Origin: Prado023 sp963700395
GTDB taxonomy: Bacteria > Actinomycetota > Actinomycetes > S36-B12 > CAIYMF01
Direction of reading: 5' to 3'
Assembly (NCBI GenBank): GCA_963700395.1
Contig: CAVOXI010000005.1
Location: forward strand, 62,001 to 126,000
Length of the DNA stretch: 64,000 bases
This document shows, in pieces, positions 33,747 to 42,981 of the stretch. The notes under the pieces were generated by a model. It was not told the origin of the DNA, searched no databases, and worked only from the letters and a program-made list of their open reading frames with translations. Every line of letters starts with the position of its first letter. Position 1 is the first letter of the stretch. A program made the translations under genes and the position numbers.

Positions 33747-33902
33747 ATGCCTGACGCCGTCACCTCCGCGCGCACAGTGAGCGTGGCCATCACCGTGGAG
33801 CTGATCTCGCACGACCACGTGGACGTGCAGCGATGGGTCCACCGGTCGCATTGCGAGTGGCTTGATCCTGTGGCGGACCTGCGGGGTCCAGGGCGGCGCT
33901 AG
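33747..33902 (+). CDS. Small hypothetical ORF (51 residues)
   Basis: ATG 33747 lies 6 nt after CACAAT, a weak -10-like box. The product reads SVAITVELISHDHVDVQRWV, then HRSHCEW and a short basic tail. No family recognised. The His/Val-rich core and third-position bias make it plausible, but it could be non-coding. Confidence 0.3.
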   Translation: MPDAVTSARTVSVAITVELISHDHVDVQRWVHRSHCEWLDPVADLRGPGRR

Positions 33903-33991
33903 GCACTCCGAGTTCCGGATCCGATGAGGCACGACCACGCACGGGAGGGCGGACGTGTGACGAGCCTGTACCGCGCCACCCCGGCTCGACC

Positions 33992-35544
33992 ATGACGCCC
34001 ACGCCGGATGGCCCCGGGGTGCCCGCGTCGCGCACCTCGGACCCAGCGCGTCGTGGGTGGGTGAGGGTCGGGGCGCGAGCCGGCGCCTTCGGCATCATTG
34101 GGCTCGTTGCCCTGGTGGTCGCGATGTGGCTGACACCGCCGGTCACCGTCACCGTGCTGGGCCAGGAGGTCCAGGTGGGCGCCGTGGCGCCAGGCACCTC
34201 CCATGGCTGGTCCGGGCCGGGCGAGGCCGACCTCTTCGGCGAGGGTCCGGTCCGGACGGTCCAGCAGTTCGAGGGCCCCATCCGTCCGCGCATCGAGTGG
34301 CGACGCTTCACCCGTGACGCGGCAGCGAGCGCGTTCATCCAGACGTCGACGACCGATGGGCGTCGCACCGTCATCGTCGACACGGCAGCCGTCGGAGACG
34401 CCCTGGCTCGCGGGTGGATGACGTTCTTCATCAGGCTGGTGCTGGGCGCGGGCCTGGTCGGCGCGCTGCTCTACCTGGTCGCGTCCGCGGCCGTCGCCAT
34501 GGTGCGCGGCCCGCGGGCGCGGGTGCGCTCCGCGCCGCACCGGGTCTGGCCGCTGGTCCTCAGCGCCCTGCTGGCCATGGGTCTCACGACAGCTGCGGCG
34601 GCGCTGACCGTGGTCTCTGCGCGCGACAAGCTCGCCGGGGTCTCCAACCTCGTCCGACCTCGTGGGCGCCACCCCGCTCGTGCCCCCGCCCAGCGTGATC
34701 GGGCCGGTCCGCAGCGACATCCGGTTGCCGTGATCGGGGACTCGACGGCGGCCGGGGTCGGCAACACGCCGCTGACCGATCCCAGTGACTCCGACATCGC
34801 GTGCGCCCGCTCGTCGGACTCCTACGCCCGGGTCCTCCAGTCGGCGACGGGCTGGCCCGTCGAGAACCTCGCATGCGCCTCGGCGACGATCTCCGTGGGT
34901 CTGCTCGGGCCCCAGCCGAGGCGTCCGGTGACGCCTCCGCCGCAGGTCGGCGTCCTCAAGGCCATCAACTCCCTGCGCGTGGTCATCGTGAGCGTCGGGG
35001 CCAACGACATCGGCTGGTCGGACTTCCTGCAGTACTGCTACGGACTGCCCCGCTGCGACGACCAGGCCAGCGAGCGGCTGATGCAGCGGCGCCTCGACGT
35101 CTTCCGCCTCCACTACGCCCAGCTGCTCCAGCAGCTCAACGACCTGCCGACCCGGCCCACCGTGATCGTCACCGGCTACTACGACCCGTTCGGCCAGCTG
35201 TTCGACTGCCCGGCCCTGGAGGATCCCATCGCGCCGCTGCACCCGCCGAGGGGGTACGGCTTCACCCCCGGCCCGGCAGCGGTGCCGACCAGGCGCTGAC
35301 CACGAGCCAGAAGATCGAGCCGCTCAGATCGGTGCTCGCCCAGCTCAACTCGGTCCTGGTCGAGGGCGCCAAGGCGTTCGGCTTCACCAGCGTGCTGCCG
35401 ACCTTCGACGGCCACGAGCTGTGCAGCGTCCAACCCTGGGTGCAGGGCCTGTCCGACGAGGAGCCGTTCCACCCCAACGCCGCCGGACAGCTGGCGATCG
35501 CGGCGGCAGTCCTCCCCCACCTCGTGGGCCTCAACCCGAGCTGA
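33992..35544 (+). CDS. Membrane-anchored SGNH/GDSL hydrolase (several frame errors)
   Basis: About 517 residues after correction. The N-terminal part has a hydrophobic helix (FGIIGLVALVVAMWL), an extracytoplasmic-looking stretch, and two more helices (VLGAGLVGALLYLVASAAVA and LVLSALLAMGLTTAAAALTV). The SGNH domain follows: block I VIGDSTAAGVGNTP, block III SVGANDIGWSDF, block V FHPNAAGQLAIAAAVL with catalytic Asp/His. The frame departs near 34660, returns near 34725, and shifts again near 35275. The enzyme probably acts on the outside of the cell on lipids or glycans, as an esterase or deacetylase. Confidence 0.82.
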
Positions 35545-35668
35545 CCAGGGCCGGCTCATCTCGCGCCTGAGCGGACCAGGAGGGGGATCCTGGGACCTTG
35601 GGCCCTGCCCCCGCCCGCTGCGATCCACTTGACTGGGTCGGGACTCAGGTGGGTGCCCTGGAGCAGAG

Positions 35669-36691
35669 ATGAGGTCAGAGCCGGTGGCGCTCCAGCTGGG
35701 ACACGGCGTCGTCACGTCCTCACCAGGCGACCGTGATCCCCTGATCATCGAGGTCGCGGGGCTCGAGAGGTCCTTCGGGGACACGGTGGTGCTCGATGGC
35801 GTGGACCTCGCGCTCGAAGCCGGTGGCGTGTTCGGGCTGCTGGGCCCCAACGGAGCGGGCAAGACGACCACCGTGCGGATCCTGACCGGTGTGCTGCGCC
35901 CCGACCGGGTGCAGCAGCTGCGCGTCCTGGGCCATGACCTGCCCGCCGAGGTGGCCGAGGTGCGGCCCCGGATCGGCGTGCAGACCGACACCGCCCTCTA
36001 CGAGCGACTCACCGGGTTGGACAACCTCGCATTCTTCGGCCGGCTGTACGGGATGAGCCGCCAGGACGCGATGCGGGCCGCGGCGACGTTGCTCGATCGG
36101 TTCGGGCTCGGGGATCGCCAGGACGACCGCGTCGGCACGTACTCGAAGGGCATGAAGCAGAAGACCCTGATCGCCCGGGCGCTCATCGCCGACCCGCAGG
36201 TCGTGTTCCTCGACGAGCCGACGGCCGGTCTCGACCCGGAGGCGGCCCACGAGCTGATGACCTACATCCACGACCTGTCCAGCGAGCAGGGCCGCGCCTT
36301 CTTCATCACCTCGCACCGGCTCGAGGAGATGGAATCGGTCTGCACGAGGGTCGGCGTGCTCTCCCGCGGAAGGATCTCGGCCCAGGGCGCACCCGCCGAT
36401 GTGGCACGCGCCCTCGTGCCCGAGGTGCGCGTCCGGGTCAGCGTCGCACCCGGAGGAGCACTCGACGAGCAGGGGATCGCCCAGCTCGGCGGCGTCCGGG
36501 TGGTCACCGCCGTCGACGGTGGAGCGATCGTCGAGGTGATCTCCCGGCAGGTGATCCCGACCGTGGTGCGCCAGATCGCGGCCATGCCGGTCGACCTCCT
36601 GGGTGTGGCCGAGGAGCCGCCCACCCTGGAGGAGGCCTACCTGCGGCTCGTGCGCGAGGAGCAGGGGCTGACCGAGGTGGGTGCACGATGA
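35669..36691 (+). CDS. ABC transporter ATP-binding protein (ABC-2 exporter type)
   Basis: 340 residues. Walker A LLGPNGAGKTTTVR near residue 65, Q-loop region IGVQTDTALYERLT, signature TYSKGMKQKTLIARAL, Walker B VVFLDEPTAGLDPEA, switch His in FFITSHRLEEME. The C-terminal 90 residues form the regulatory extension usual for drug or Na+ exporters (NatA/CcmA-like). ATG 35669 is the first in frame; GTG/ATG alternatives nearer the domain are possible. Its TGA overlaps the ATG of the permease. Confidence 0.93.
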   Translation: MRSEPVALQLGHGVVTSSPGDRDPLIIEVAGLERSFGDTVVLDGVDLALEAGGVFGLLGPNGAGKTTTVRILTGVLRPDRVQQLRVLGHDLPAEVAEVRPRIGVQTDTALYERLTGLDNLAFFGRLYGMSRQDAMRAAATLLDRFGLGDRQDDRVGTYSKGMKQKTLIARALIADPQVVFLDEPTAGLDPEAAHELMTYIHDLSSEQGRAFFITSHRLEEMESVCTRVGVLSRGRISAQGAPADVARALVPEVRVRVSVAPGGALDEQGIAQLGGVRVVTAVDGGAIVEVISRQVIPTVVRQIAAMPVDLLGVAEEPPTLEEAYLRLVREEQGLTEVGAR

Positions 36692-37494
36692 AGGGCGACG
36701 TGATCTGGGCGATCGCCACCAAGGACCTGCGCGAGAGCGGTGCCACCAGTCAGGTGCTGGCTCCGGTGCTGATCGTCCCCTTCGTCTTCGTCGTGGTGTA
36801 CCCGGTCGGACTGCTGCTGGCGCTGAGATACGTGAGCGCGGCCGATGCGCAGGAGCTCATCGCGAAGATCCCCACCTCGGCCTTCCCCGGGGTGGGCGAG
36901 CTGAGCGTGCAGGGCCAGGCCGCGTACATCGCGACGGTGTACCTGTTCGCGGGGTTCTTCCTCATCATCCCGACCATGGTCGCCGTGGTGCTGGCAGCGA
37001 ACAGCTTCGCCGGCGAGAAGGAGCGCCACACCCTCGAGGGCGTCCTCTACACCCCCGTGTCCGACACCGAGCTCGTGGTGGGCAAGATCCTCGGCGCGGT
37101 CCTGCCCGCGGTGGTGGTGTCGTGGGTGTGCTTCGGGGTCTACGCGGTCCTCGTCAACGTCCTGGGCAACTCGCTGGTCGGCCACCTGTACTTCCCGACG
37201 CCCAACTGGTGGGTGATGATGCTGCTGGTGGTCCCGGCGGTCTCGGTGTTCGTGACCGCATGCGTGGTCTGGGTCTCGGCCCGGGTGGACTCCTACCAGT
37301 CGGCCAACTCGATCGCCGGCTTCGCGGTGCTGCCGCTGATCCTTCTCGTCGTCGGACAGGCCACCGGCGTGATGCTCCTCGGGCCCATGGTCTTCGGGGT
37401 GCTCGGCGTCGTCCTCGTCATCCTCGACCTGCTCATGATGCGGTGGATCATCTCCACGTTCGACCGCGAGAAGGTCGTGGCGTCCTTCCTCTGA
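36688..37494 (+). CDS. ABC-2 type permease
   Basis: 268 residues with six membrane helices, first near residues 20-45. It has the NatB-like FAGEKERHTLEGVLYTPVSD loop between helices 2 and 3 that couples to the ATPase. Helices 3-6 are strongly hydrophobic. It pairs with the upstream ATPase, start overlapping its stop, as a two-gene exporter. The substrate is unknown; there are no specificity hints in the neighbourhood. Confidence 0.9.
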   Translation: MKGDVIWAIATKDLRESGATSQVLAPVLIVPFVFVVVYPVGLLLALRYVSAADAQELIAKIPTSAFPGVGELSVQGQAAYIATVYLFAGFFLIIPTMVAVVLAANSFAGEKERHTLEGVLYTPVSDTELVVGKILGAVLPAVVVSWVCFGVYAVLVNVLGNSLVGHLYFPTPNWWVMMLLVVPAVSVFVTACVVWVSARVDSYQSANSIAGFAVLPLILLVVGQATGVMLLGPMVFGVLGVVLVILDLLMMRWIISTFDREKVVASFL

Positions 37495-37548
37495 CGCCCG
37501 TGTTCCGCGGGCGGTGCGCACGCCGCCAGCGATGCGGGGGAGGGGACG

Positions 37549-38130
37549 TCAGGCGTTGGCGTAGCTGAGCATGAGCACGCCCGTGCTGGTCTGGGTGCAC
37601 CCGGTCAGTCGCAGGGGTCGGGGTGCATCGAGGCCGCCGAACAGCCGCTTGCCCGTCCCGAGCAGCAACGGGTGCAGGAACAGCTGGTAGCCGTCGACCA
37701 GGCCGGCGGCCATCAGCTGGCGCGCGAGCACCCCGCTGCCGAGCACCACGATCCGGCCCTCACCCGTGGCCTTGAGCTCCTCGACGGCCGGGACGAGCTC
37801 CCCACTGAGGACCGACGCACCGCCCCACGAGAGGTCGGTGAGGGTTCGGGTGGCGACGAACTTCTCCGTGTCGTTGAGGTGGGCGGCCATGGGGTTCTCA
37901 CGTGGCTGATGGGGCCAGAAGGCCGCCATCTTCTCGTACGTGACACGTCCGAACAGGTACGCCGTGGTCTCCCCGAGGCCCTGGCCCGCGTGCTGCATCT
38001 GCACGTCGTCCATGTAGGGCCCAGCCCAGCCGCCGTGCTCGAATCCCCCCTCACGGTCCTCGTCCGGGGAACCCAGCCCCTGCATGACGCCATCGAGGGT
38101 GACGAACTCGACGAGCTCCAACTGCCGCAT
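37549..38130 (-). CDS. Dihydrofolate reductase/RibD C-terminal family protein
   Basis: 193 residues. LVEFVTLDGVMQGLGSPDED near the N-terminus, AYLFGRVTYEKMAAFWP and IVVLGSGVLARQLMAAGLVD are signature blocks of the RibD C-terminal/YyaP-like reductase family, which uses NADPH. The substrate is not known. ATG 38130 preceded by GGAGG on the minus strand. Confidence 0.9.
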   Translation of the reverse strand: MRQLELVEFVTLDGVMQGLGSPDEDREGGFEHGGWAGPYMDDVQMQHAGQGLGETTAYLFGRVTYEKMAAFWPHQPRENPMAAHLNDTEKFVATRTLTDLSWGGASVLSGELVPAVEELKATGEGRIVVLGSGVLARQLMAAGLVDGYQLFLHPLLLGTGKRLFGGLDAPRPLRLTGCTQTSTGVLMLSYANA

Positions 38131-38346
38131 GACCGACCTCCTGATGCCCGCGCACCGCTGCACGCCGCACGCCGCTGCGCCGCGTGCCCCGAGACTCTGG
38201 CATCACACGGGCCACGTCAAGGAGCGTCCCGGAGCGTTCCCGGACTCGCGACGGCCGGAAGCCGCACGGCCCGCGTGTGGGAGCGGGCGCGTCGGGGTAG
38301 TGGGAGGTGGGGATCGACACCCGGCGGACACGACAGGAGAACCGAC

Positions 38347-38592
38347 ATGGACGAGCCCAACAAGGTGCGCGAGGCTGCCTCCGACCTGGTCGCGGGAGTT
38401 CGCAGCGCCGCGGATGCGGTCGTGGGCAAGGCCGGGGACGCCATCGACTCGGTCACGGGCAAGTCGCGTGAGGCCGACCCGGCGGAGGTCCTGCGGGCCG
38501 AGGATGCGACCCCGGACCCCGAGGTCGCCCCGGACCCGGCGAACAAGGCCGGTGTGCGCGACACCGCAGGGGACACGACCGACCACGCCTGA
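38347..38592 (+). CDS. Small hydrophilic protein (81 residues), possibly stress related
   Basis: ATG follows AGGAGAACCGAC. It begins with an amphipathic helix (KVREAASDLVAGVRSAADAV, then GKAGDAIDSVTGKS) and ends in an acidic Asp/Pro/Ala-rich tail. Such helix-rich small proteins resemble CsbD/late-embryogenesis-like stress proteins, but no specific family is secure. Single-gene unit. Confidence 0.55.
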   Translation: MDEPNKVREAASDLVAGVRSAADAVVGKAGDAIDSVTGKSREADPAEVLRAEDATPDPEVAPDPANKAGVRDTAGDTTDHA

Positions 38593-38625
38593 TCGGCCGG
38601 CGGCCGTCCGCCGAAGGTCGATCGC

Positions 38626-38631
38626 TACAGT
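38626..38631 (+). promoter_or_regulatory. -10 box TACAGT for the HAD gene
   Basis: Six nt before ATG 38638. Confidence 0.45.
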
Positions 38632-38637
38632 CGTGGG

Positions 38638-39291
38638 ATGTCCCCGGCCCTGGATGTGACAGCGGCGGCGGTCCTGTTCGACATGGATGGGACGCTCGTG
38701 GACTCCACGGCAGTCGTCGAGGGCGTCTGGGCCGAGTTCGCCGATCATCACGGGCTCGACCTCGCCGAGGTTCTCCGGTTCTCCCACGGTCGGCTGACGA
38801 GCGACTCGGTGCGGCACTTCCTCCCCGATGCCCCGGACCGCCTGGCCATCACCGCGGAGCTGGACGCTCAGGAGCTCGTCCGGCTCGATGGCGTCGTGGA
38901 GATCCCCGGAGCCGCCGCGCTCCTGCGCGCCCTGGCCGGCTCACCTGTGGCCGTGGTGACCTCGGCGTCGCGTGAGTTGGCCCGCGTGCGGATGCGGGCA
39001 GCCGGCCTCGACGCGCCGGACGTGATCGTCACGGCTGAGGATGTCAGGACGGGCAAGCCCTCGCCGGAGGGCTACCAGCGCGCCGCCTCCCTGCTCGGGG
39101 TCCGCGCCGAGGACTGCGTCATCCTCGAGGACGCCGAGGCCGGCCTACGAGCGGCTGTCGCGTCGGGAGGGCAGGTCGTCGTGGTCGGCGGGCACGCCTC
39201 CTCCACGACCCGCGACCTGCCTCGCGTGCCCGACTACACCCGCATGGCGACGTCCGTGGTCGGCGGGCGCATCCACCTGGCCCATCCCTGA
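38638..39291 (+). CDS. HAD-family phosphatase (sugar-phosphatase/beta-PGM-like)
   Basis: 217 residues. Motif I VLFDMDGTLVDST at residues 12-24 with both catalytic Asp, motif II VVTSASRELARVR, motif III GKPSPEGYQRAASLLG, motif IV CVILEDAEAGLRAAVASG. The small C1 cap lies between motifs I and II. This is the subfamily IA class that dephosphorylates sugar phosphates. Leaderless ATG. Confidence 0.9.
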   Translation: MSPALDVTAAAVLFDMDGTLVDSTAVVEGVWAEFADHHGLDLAEVLRFSHGRLTSDSVRHFLPDAPDRLAITAELDAQELVRLDGVVEIPGAAALLRALAGSPVAVVTSASRELARVRMRAAGLDAPDVIVTAEDVRTGKPSPEGYQRAASLLGVRAEDCVILEDAEAGLRAAVASGGQVVVVGGHASSTTRDLPRVPDYTRMATSVVGGRIHLAHP

Positions 39292-39356
39292 ACAGTGGCC
39301 GGGGGCACATCGCCGTGCTGCTCGACTCACCCGGCGCCACGTGGCCGCCGCGCGGC

Positions 39357-39362
39357 TAGCAT
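39357..39362 (+). promoter_or_regulatory. -10 box TAGCAT for the 39370 gene
   Basis: Seven nt before ATG 39370. Confidence 0.45.
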
Positions 39363-39369
39363 CGGGTCC

Positions 39370-39855
39370 ATGAGCAGCACACCGGATGCCTCCGTCGACG
39401 CCCTCATCGCCTCCATCGAGGACCAGGAGCGTGACCTGGTCTTCACGCGATTCGACAACGATGACGCGTGGCGCCTGGGCTGCCAGATCGTCGACCTCGC
39501 CCGAGACCGGGGCCTGGGCGTCACCGTCGACATCCGTCGCGGCACCCAGCAGCTGTTCCACGCGGCCCTGCCCGGCACGACCGCGGACAACGACGAGTGG
39601 GTGCAGCGCAAGGTGCGTGTCGTGGAGCGCTTCGCCGCGTCCTCCTTCCTCGTCGGCCTGCGCGCTCAGGCTGCCGGGGCGCCCTTCTCCGTGCGCCGGG
39701 ACGACCTCCCGATCCAGCTCTACGCCGCGCACGGGGGCAGCTTCCCCATCCGAGTGGCCGACGTCGGTGTCGTCGGGGCGGTGACGGTGTCGGGACTGCC
39801 GCAGGAGCAGGACCACGCCCTGGTGGTCGAGGTGCTGCGGACCTTCCTCGCCTGA
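39370..39855 (+). CDS. Haem-degrading/HbpS-like family protein (UPF0303)
   Basis: 161 residues. The family core ACTINO-type block AWRLGCQIVDLARDRGLGVT, then VDIRRGTQQLFHAALPGTTA, and HGGSFPIRVADVGVVGAVTV with a Gly-rich turn, fits the PF03928 haem-degrading/corrinoid-adenosyltransferase-like fold. Members bind haem or small ligands; UPF0303 proteins are uncharacterised. Leaderless; convergent with prfC, their stop codons abutting. Confidence 0.85.
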   Translation: MSSTPDASVDALIASIEDQERDLVFTRFDNDDAWRLGCQIVDLARDRGLGVTVDIRRGTQQLFHAALPGTTADNDEWVQRKVRVVERFAASSFLVGLRAQAAGAPFSVRRDDLPIQLYAAHGGSFPIRVADVGVVGAVTVSGLPQEQDHALVVEVLRTFLA

Positions 39856-41490
39856 TCAGCGCGCTGTGTCGTCGACGTCGGCGACCAACGTCTCGAGGAC
39901 GACGTCGGGATGGTCCCGCTGCACCCATTGGACCTGCCAGCGATCGGTGAACAGGGCCAGCAGCACGCCGTCGCCCCGTTCGAGGACCTCGGTGCCCCGA
40001 CGGGCCTCGATCGCGGCGATGTCCTCGCGGCGCGTGCGCCGGGCGATCGTGTAGGGCAGCGTCTCGAGGTGGATCGGTGCGCGCAGCTCGTGCTCGAGGC
40101 GATGCGCGGCGACCTCGAACTGCATCGGGCCGACCGCGGCCAGCACCGGGGCCTGGTTCCCGCGCCGGTCTGAGCGCAGCACCTGCACGACGCCCTCCTG
40201 GTCCAGCTGGTCGATGCCGCGCTGGAACTGCTTGTAGCGTGACGGGTCCTTCGCCCGGGCGATCCGGAAGTGCTCCGGGGCGAAGCTCGGGATCGGCGGG
40301 AACCGGACAGGCGCGTCGGCGAACAGCGTGTCGCCGGCCCGCAGGGAGCCCGCGTTCACCAGCCCGATCACGTCACCGGGGTAGGCGACCTCCAGGGTCT
40401 CGCGGGTCCGGCCGAACACGGCGTGCACGTACTTGGTCGCGAACGAGCGACCCGTCGGCTCGTGGGTCAGCACATCCCCGCGGTGGAAGACACCGGAGTT
40501 CACGCGTGCGAACGCCAGCCGGTCGCGGTGCGCGGAGTCCATCCCGGCCTGGACCTTGAACACCTGGGCGCTGAAGGGTGCCTCGATGGGGCGCGGCACA
40601 CCCTGGGCATCAGGGCGCGGGCCGGCGGGCGGGGCGAGGTCGCACAGGACGTCGAGGAGCTGGCCGACGCCGAAGTTCAGCACCGCGGCCGCGAACAGCA
40701 CCGGCGTGGTCCGCTCCGCGAGGTACTCGGCCTCGTCGTGGTTGTAGCCGTCGGCGTCGAGCAGCTCGTGCTCGCCGACCGCATCGGCCCACGCGGCGCC
40801 CTCGCTGGCCAGGGCCGCCTCGGGATCGAGGTGCTGTTGCGGTGCGATCCTGGCCCCGCCGGCGGTCCGGGTGAACTTGATGAACCCGCCGGTGGTGCGG
40901 TCCAGCACCCCGCGGAAGTCCCCGGCGATCCCGACCGGCCAGGTCAGCGGCGTCGGGATCAACCCGGTGCGGGTCTGGATCTCGTCCATCAGCGCGAGCG
41001 GGTCCCGTCCGGGTCGGTCCCACTTGTTCACGACCGTGAGGATCGGCACACCCCTGCTGCGGCAGACCTCGAACAGCTTCATCGTCTGGGGCTCCAGGCC
41101 CTTGGCCGCATCGAGCAGCATGACCGCGCTGTCCACGGCGGTCAGCACCCGGTAGGTGTCCTCGGAGAAGTCCGCGTGCCCGGGGGTGTCCACCAGGTTC
41201 AGCACCACGTCGCGGTAGGTGAACTGAAGCGCCGAGGAGCTGATCGAGATCCCGCGCGCCTGCTCCATCTCCATCCAGTCGGACACCGTCGAACGACGCC
41301 CGGCCTTGCCGTGCACCGCCCCGGCCTGGCCGATCGCGTGCGCGTGCAGCGACAGGGCCTCGGTCAGGGTCGACTTGCCCGCATCGGGGTGGCTGATCAC
41401 CGCGAAGGTGCGGCGCCTGCCGGCCTCCGCGGACACCGACCCGACCGCGATCCTCACGGAGGCGCCAGGGCCGGACGACGGCTCGCTCAT
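39856..41490 (-). CDS. prfC: Peptide chain release factor 3
   Basis: 544 residues, normal length. The GTPase domain shows VISHPDAGKSTLTEALSLHA (P-loop), DTPGHADFSEDTYR (G3) and VVNKWDRPGRDP (G4). GRSFATKYVHAVFGRTRETL and the C-terminal GPMQFEVAAHRLEHEL follow in the translation-factor domains 2 and 3. RF3 recycles RF1/RF2 from the ribosome after peptide release. ATG with GGGAGT upstream on the minus strand. Confidence 0.97.
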   Translation of the reverse strand: MSEPSSGPGASVRIAVGSVSAEAGRRRTFAVISHPDAGKSTLTEALSLHAHAIGQAGAVHGKAGRRSTVSDWMEMEQARGISISSSALQFTYRDVVLNLVDTPGHADFSEDTYRVLTAVDSAVMLLDAAKGLEPQTMKLFEVCRSRGVPILTVVNKWDRPGRDPLALMDEIQTRTGLIPTPLTWPVGIAGDFRGVLDRTTGGFIKFTRTAGGARIAPQQHLDPEAALASEGAAWADAVGEHELLDADGYNHDEAEYLAERTTPVLFAAAVLNFGVGQLLDVLCDLAPPAGPRPDAQGVPRPIEAPFSAQVFKVQAGMDSAHRDRLAFARVNSGVFHRGDVLTHEPTGRSFATKYVHAVFGRTRETLEVAYPGDVIGLVNAGSLRAGDTLFADAPVRFPPIPSFAPEHFRIARAKDPSRYKQFQRGIDQLDQEGVVQVLRSDRRGNQAPVLAAVGPMQFEVAAHRLEHELRAPIHLETLPYTIARRTRREDIAAIEARRGTEVLERGDGVLLALFTDRWQVQWVQRDHPDVVLETLVADVDDTAR

Positions 41491-41740
41491 CGGACTCCCA
41501 GGTGCTCCTCGAACGCGCCCTCACGCTGCGCGGAGCTGGGGCGACGGGCCCCGACGACGGCGCCCAACCAGGCGAATCCTACCGTCGACCGGGTCCCGCT
41601 CCGGCCTCATCGCCCGATTAAGGGAACCTCACGAGGGCCCGATGTGCGTGCCTTTGGTCAAGTTCTGGGGCAGGGTGTGCCGACGTACGCCTGAACAGGC
41701 CCCATCCCGGGGGCGCAACCACACCGAGGGAGCACCTGGC

Positions 41741-42751
41741 GTGTACGCATCAGTGCGCACGATGGCCGTCGCAGCCGCGACTGCAATGACCCTGATCGCC
41801 GGGACGGCGTCGATCGCCCAGGCCGGCGTCCCCCGCTCGGCGCCGGCCGATGATGTCGTCCGGGTCGCGACGTACAACGTCATGAAGACGACCCGCATGA
41901 AGGCCAAGTGGTCGTGGTCGAAGCGTCGCGTGGCGCTGGTCAACACGGTGCGCGATGCCTCCCCCGACGTGCTGGCCGTCCAGGAGGCCAACACCCAGCG
42001 CTGGGGCGGCTCGACGCACATCGAGGACGTCCGCGGCCTGCTCGGGGGCATCGGCTACCAGATCGCCTCCGCGGACTTCTCGCAGTGCACGCTGGGATGC
42101 ACCCGCGGTGCCCACATCTTCTTCAAGCCCTCGCGGATGGCGCTGGTCGGTCTGCCCACGGGCGCTCCGGCGGCCGGCATGGCGGGGATGTCCACGATCG
42201 CCGGGGTCGACTTCGGCGGCACCCAGGACCGCAACGCGTCCTACGCCTTCCTTGCGCCCCTGGGCAGTGCGCGCACCACGTTGTTCATCTCCGCCCACCT
42301 CCCGACGGACAAGACGGGTGAGGGGGAGCGCCTGCGGGTCGCTGTCGCCTCCGGGCTGCGTCCGTGGGCGGAGGGCCTCATCGCCGGCAGCGGGCTCACC
42401 GGCGTGAACATCGTCATCAGCGGTGACTTCAACTCCTACCAGCGGCGCCAGCCGAACGGGGCCCAGCAGGTCCTGGCCAACACCGGGATGATCGATGGGT
42501 ACGCCGCCCCGGAGAAGGTGAACGCCGGCAACTCGACGGTGAACTACACGCCGAAGACCCGCAAGTACAAGGGCTTCCCCCCGCGGCCGTACTACTACTC
42601 CCGGGACACGACCAGGATCGACTACATCTTCTCCACCGTTGCCCCGCGACGCCATGAGGTCGTCCTGCACCTCACCGGCGACGGCAAGTTCGACAACGCG
42701 TACCGCGCCTCGGACCACAACATGGTGATGGTGGACCTCCCGCTTCGCTGA
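41741..42751 (+). CDS. Secreted endonuclease/exonuclease/phosphatase-fold protein
   Basis: 336 residues from GTG 41741. The signal peptide is MAVAAATAMTLIAGTASIAQ with cleavage after AQA. The EEP fold has VATYNVMKTT, DVLAVQEAN (catalytic Glu), NIVISGDFNSY and a terminal ASDHNMVMVDL with the catalytic Asp-His. TRIDYIFST precedes it. It may be an extracellular nuclease, sphingomyelinase-like or phosphoesterase; the substrate cannot be told apart. A 250-nt region upstream (41491-41740) shows no other gene. Confidence 0.88.
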   Translation: MYASVRTMAVAAATAMTLIAGTASIAQAGVPRSAPADDVVRVATYNVMKTTRMKAKWSWSKRRVALVNTVRDASPDVLAVQEANTQRWGGSTHIEDVRGLLGGIGYQIASADFSQCTLGCTRGAHIFFKPSRMALVGLPTGAPAAGMAGMSTIAGVDFGGTQDRNASYAFLAPLGSARTTLFISAHLPTDKTGEGERLRVAVASGLRPWAEGLIAGSGLTGVNIVISGDFNSYQRRQPNGAQQVLANTGMIDGYAAPEKVNAGNSTVNYTPKTRKYKGFPPRPYYYSRDTTRIDYIFSTVAPRRHEVVLHLTGDGKFDNAYRASDHNMVMVDLPLR

Positions 42752-42830
42752 GCCGGCGGCGATGCGGTGGGCCGCGCCGCCCCGCCGTGAGGAAACGCCG
42801 GTCGATCCGCCCTGAGCGCTCGCGCGTCAG

Positions 42831-42898
42831 GATCTGCTCCTGTTCCGACGATCTGCTCCCCGAATTCCGGGAGCAGATCGTCGGTTCGGGAGCAGATC
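42831..42898. terminator. Compound hairpin between convergent genes
   Basis: CCGACGATCTGCTCCC (42845-42860) pairs perfectly with its complement at 42869-42884 around an 8-nt loop containing GAATTC. A second GATCTGCTCC lies upstream (42831-42840) and a second GGGAGCAGATC downstream (42888-42898), able to extend or replace the stem. It sits between the secreted EEP gene and znuC, so it is probably a bidirectional terminator. Confidence 0.7.
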
Positions 42899-42981
42899 AT
42901 GTGTGGGGCGGGCGCAACGGCCAGCGCGTGACGGCCAGCGCGTGGGGTGCGTGGGGCGCGTGGGGCGCCGGCCAGGCTCGA

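Noticed and set aside
35590..35660. Hairpin between the SGNH and ABC transporter genes
   Set aside because: The CCACTTGACT/GACTCAGGTGG pairing has mismatches and a wobble; too weak to list as a terminator.
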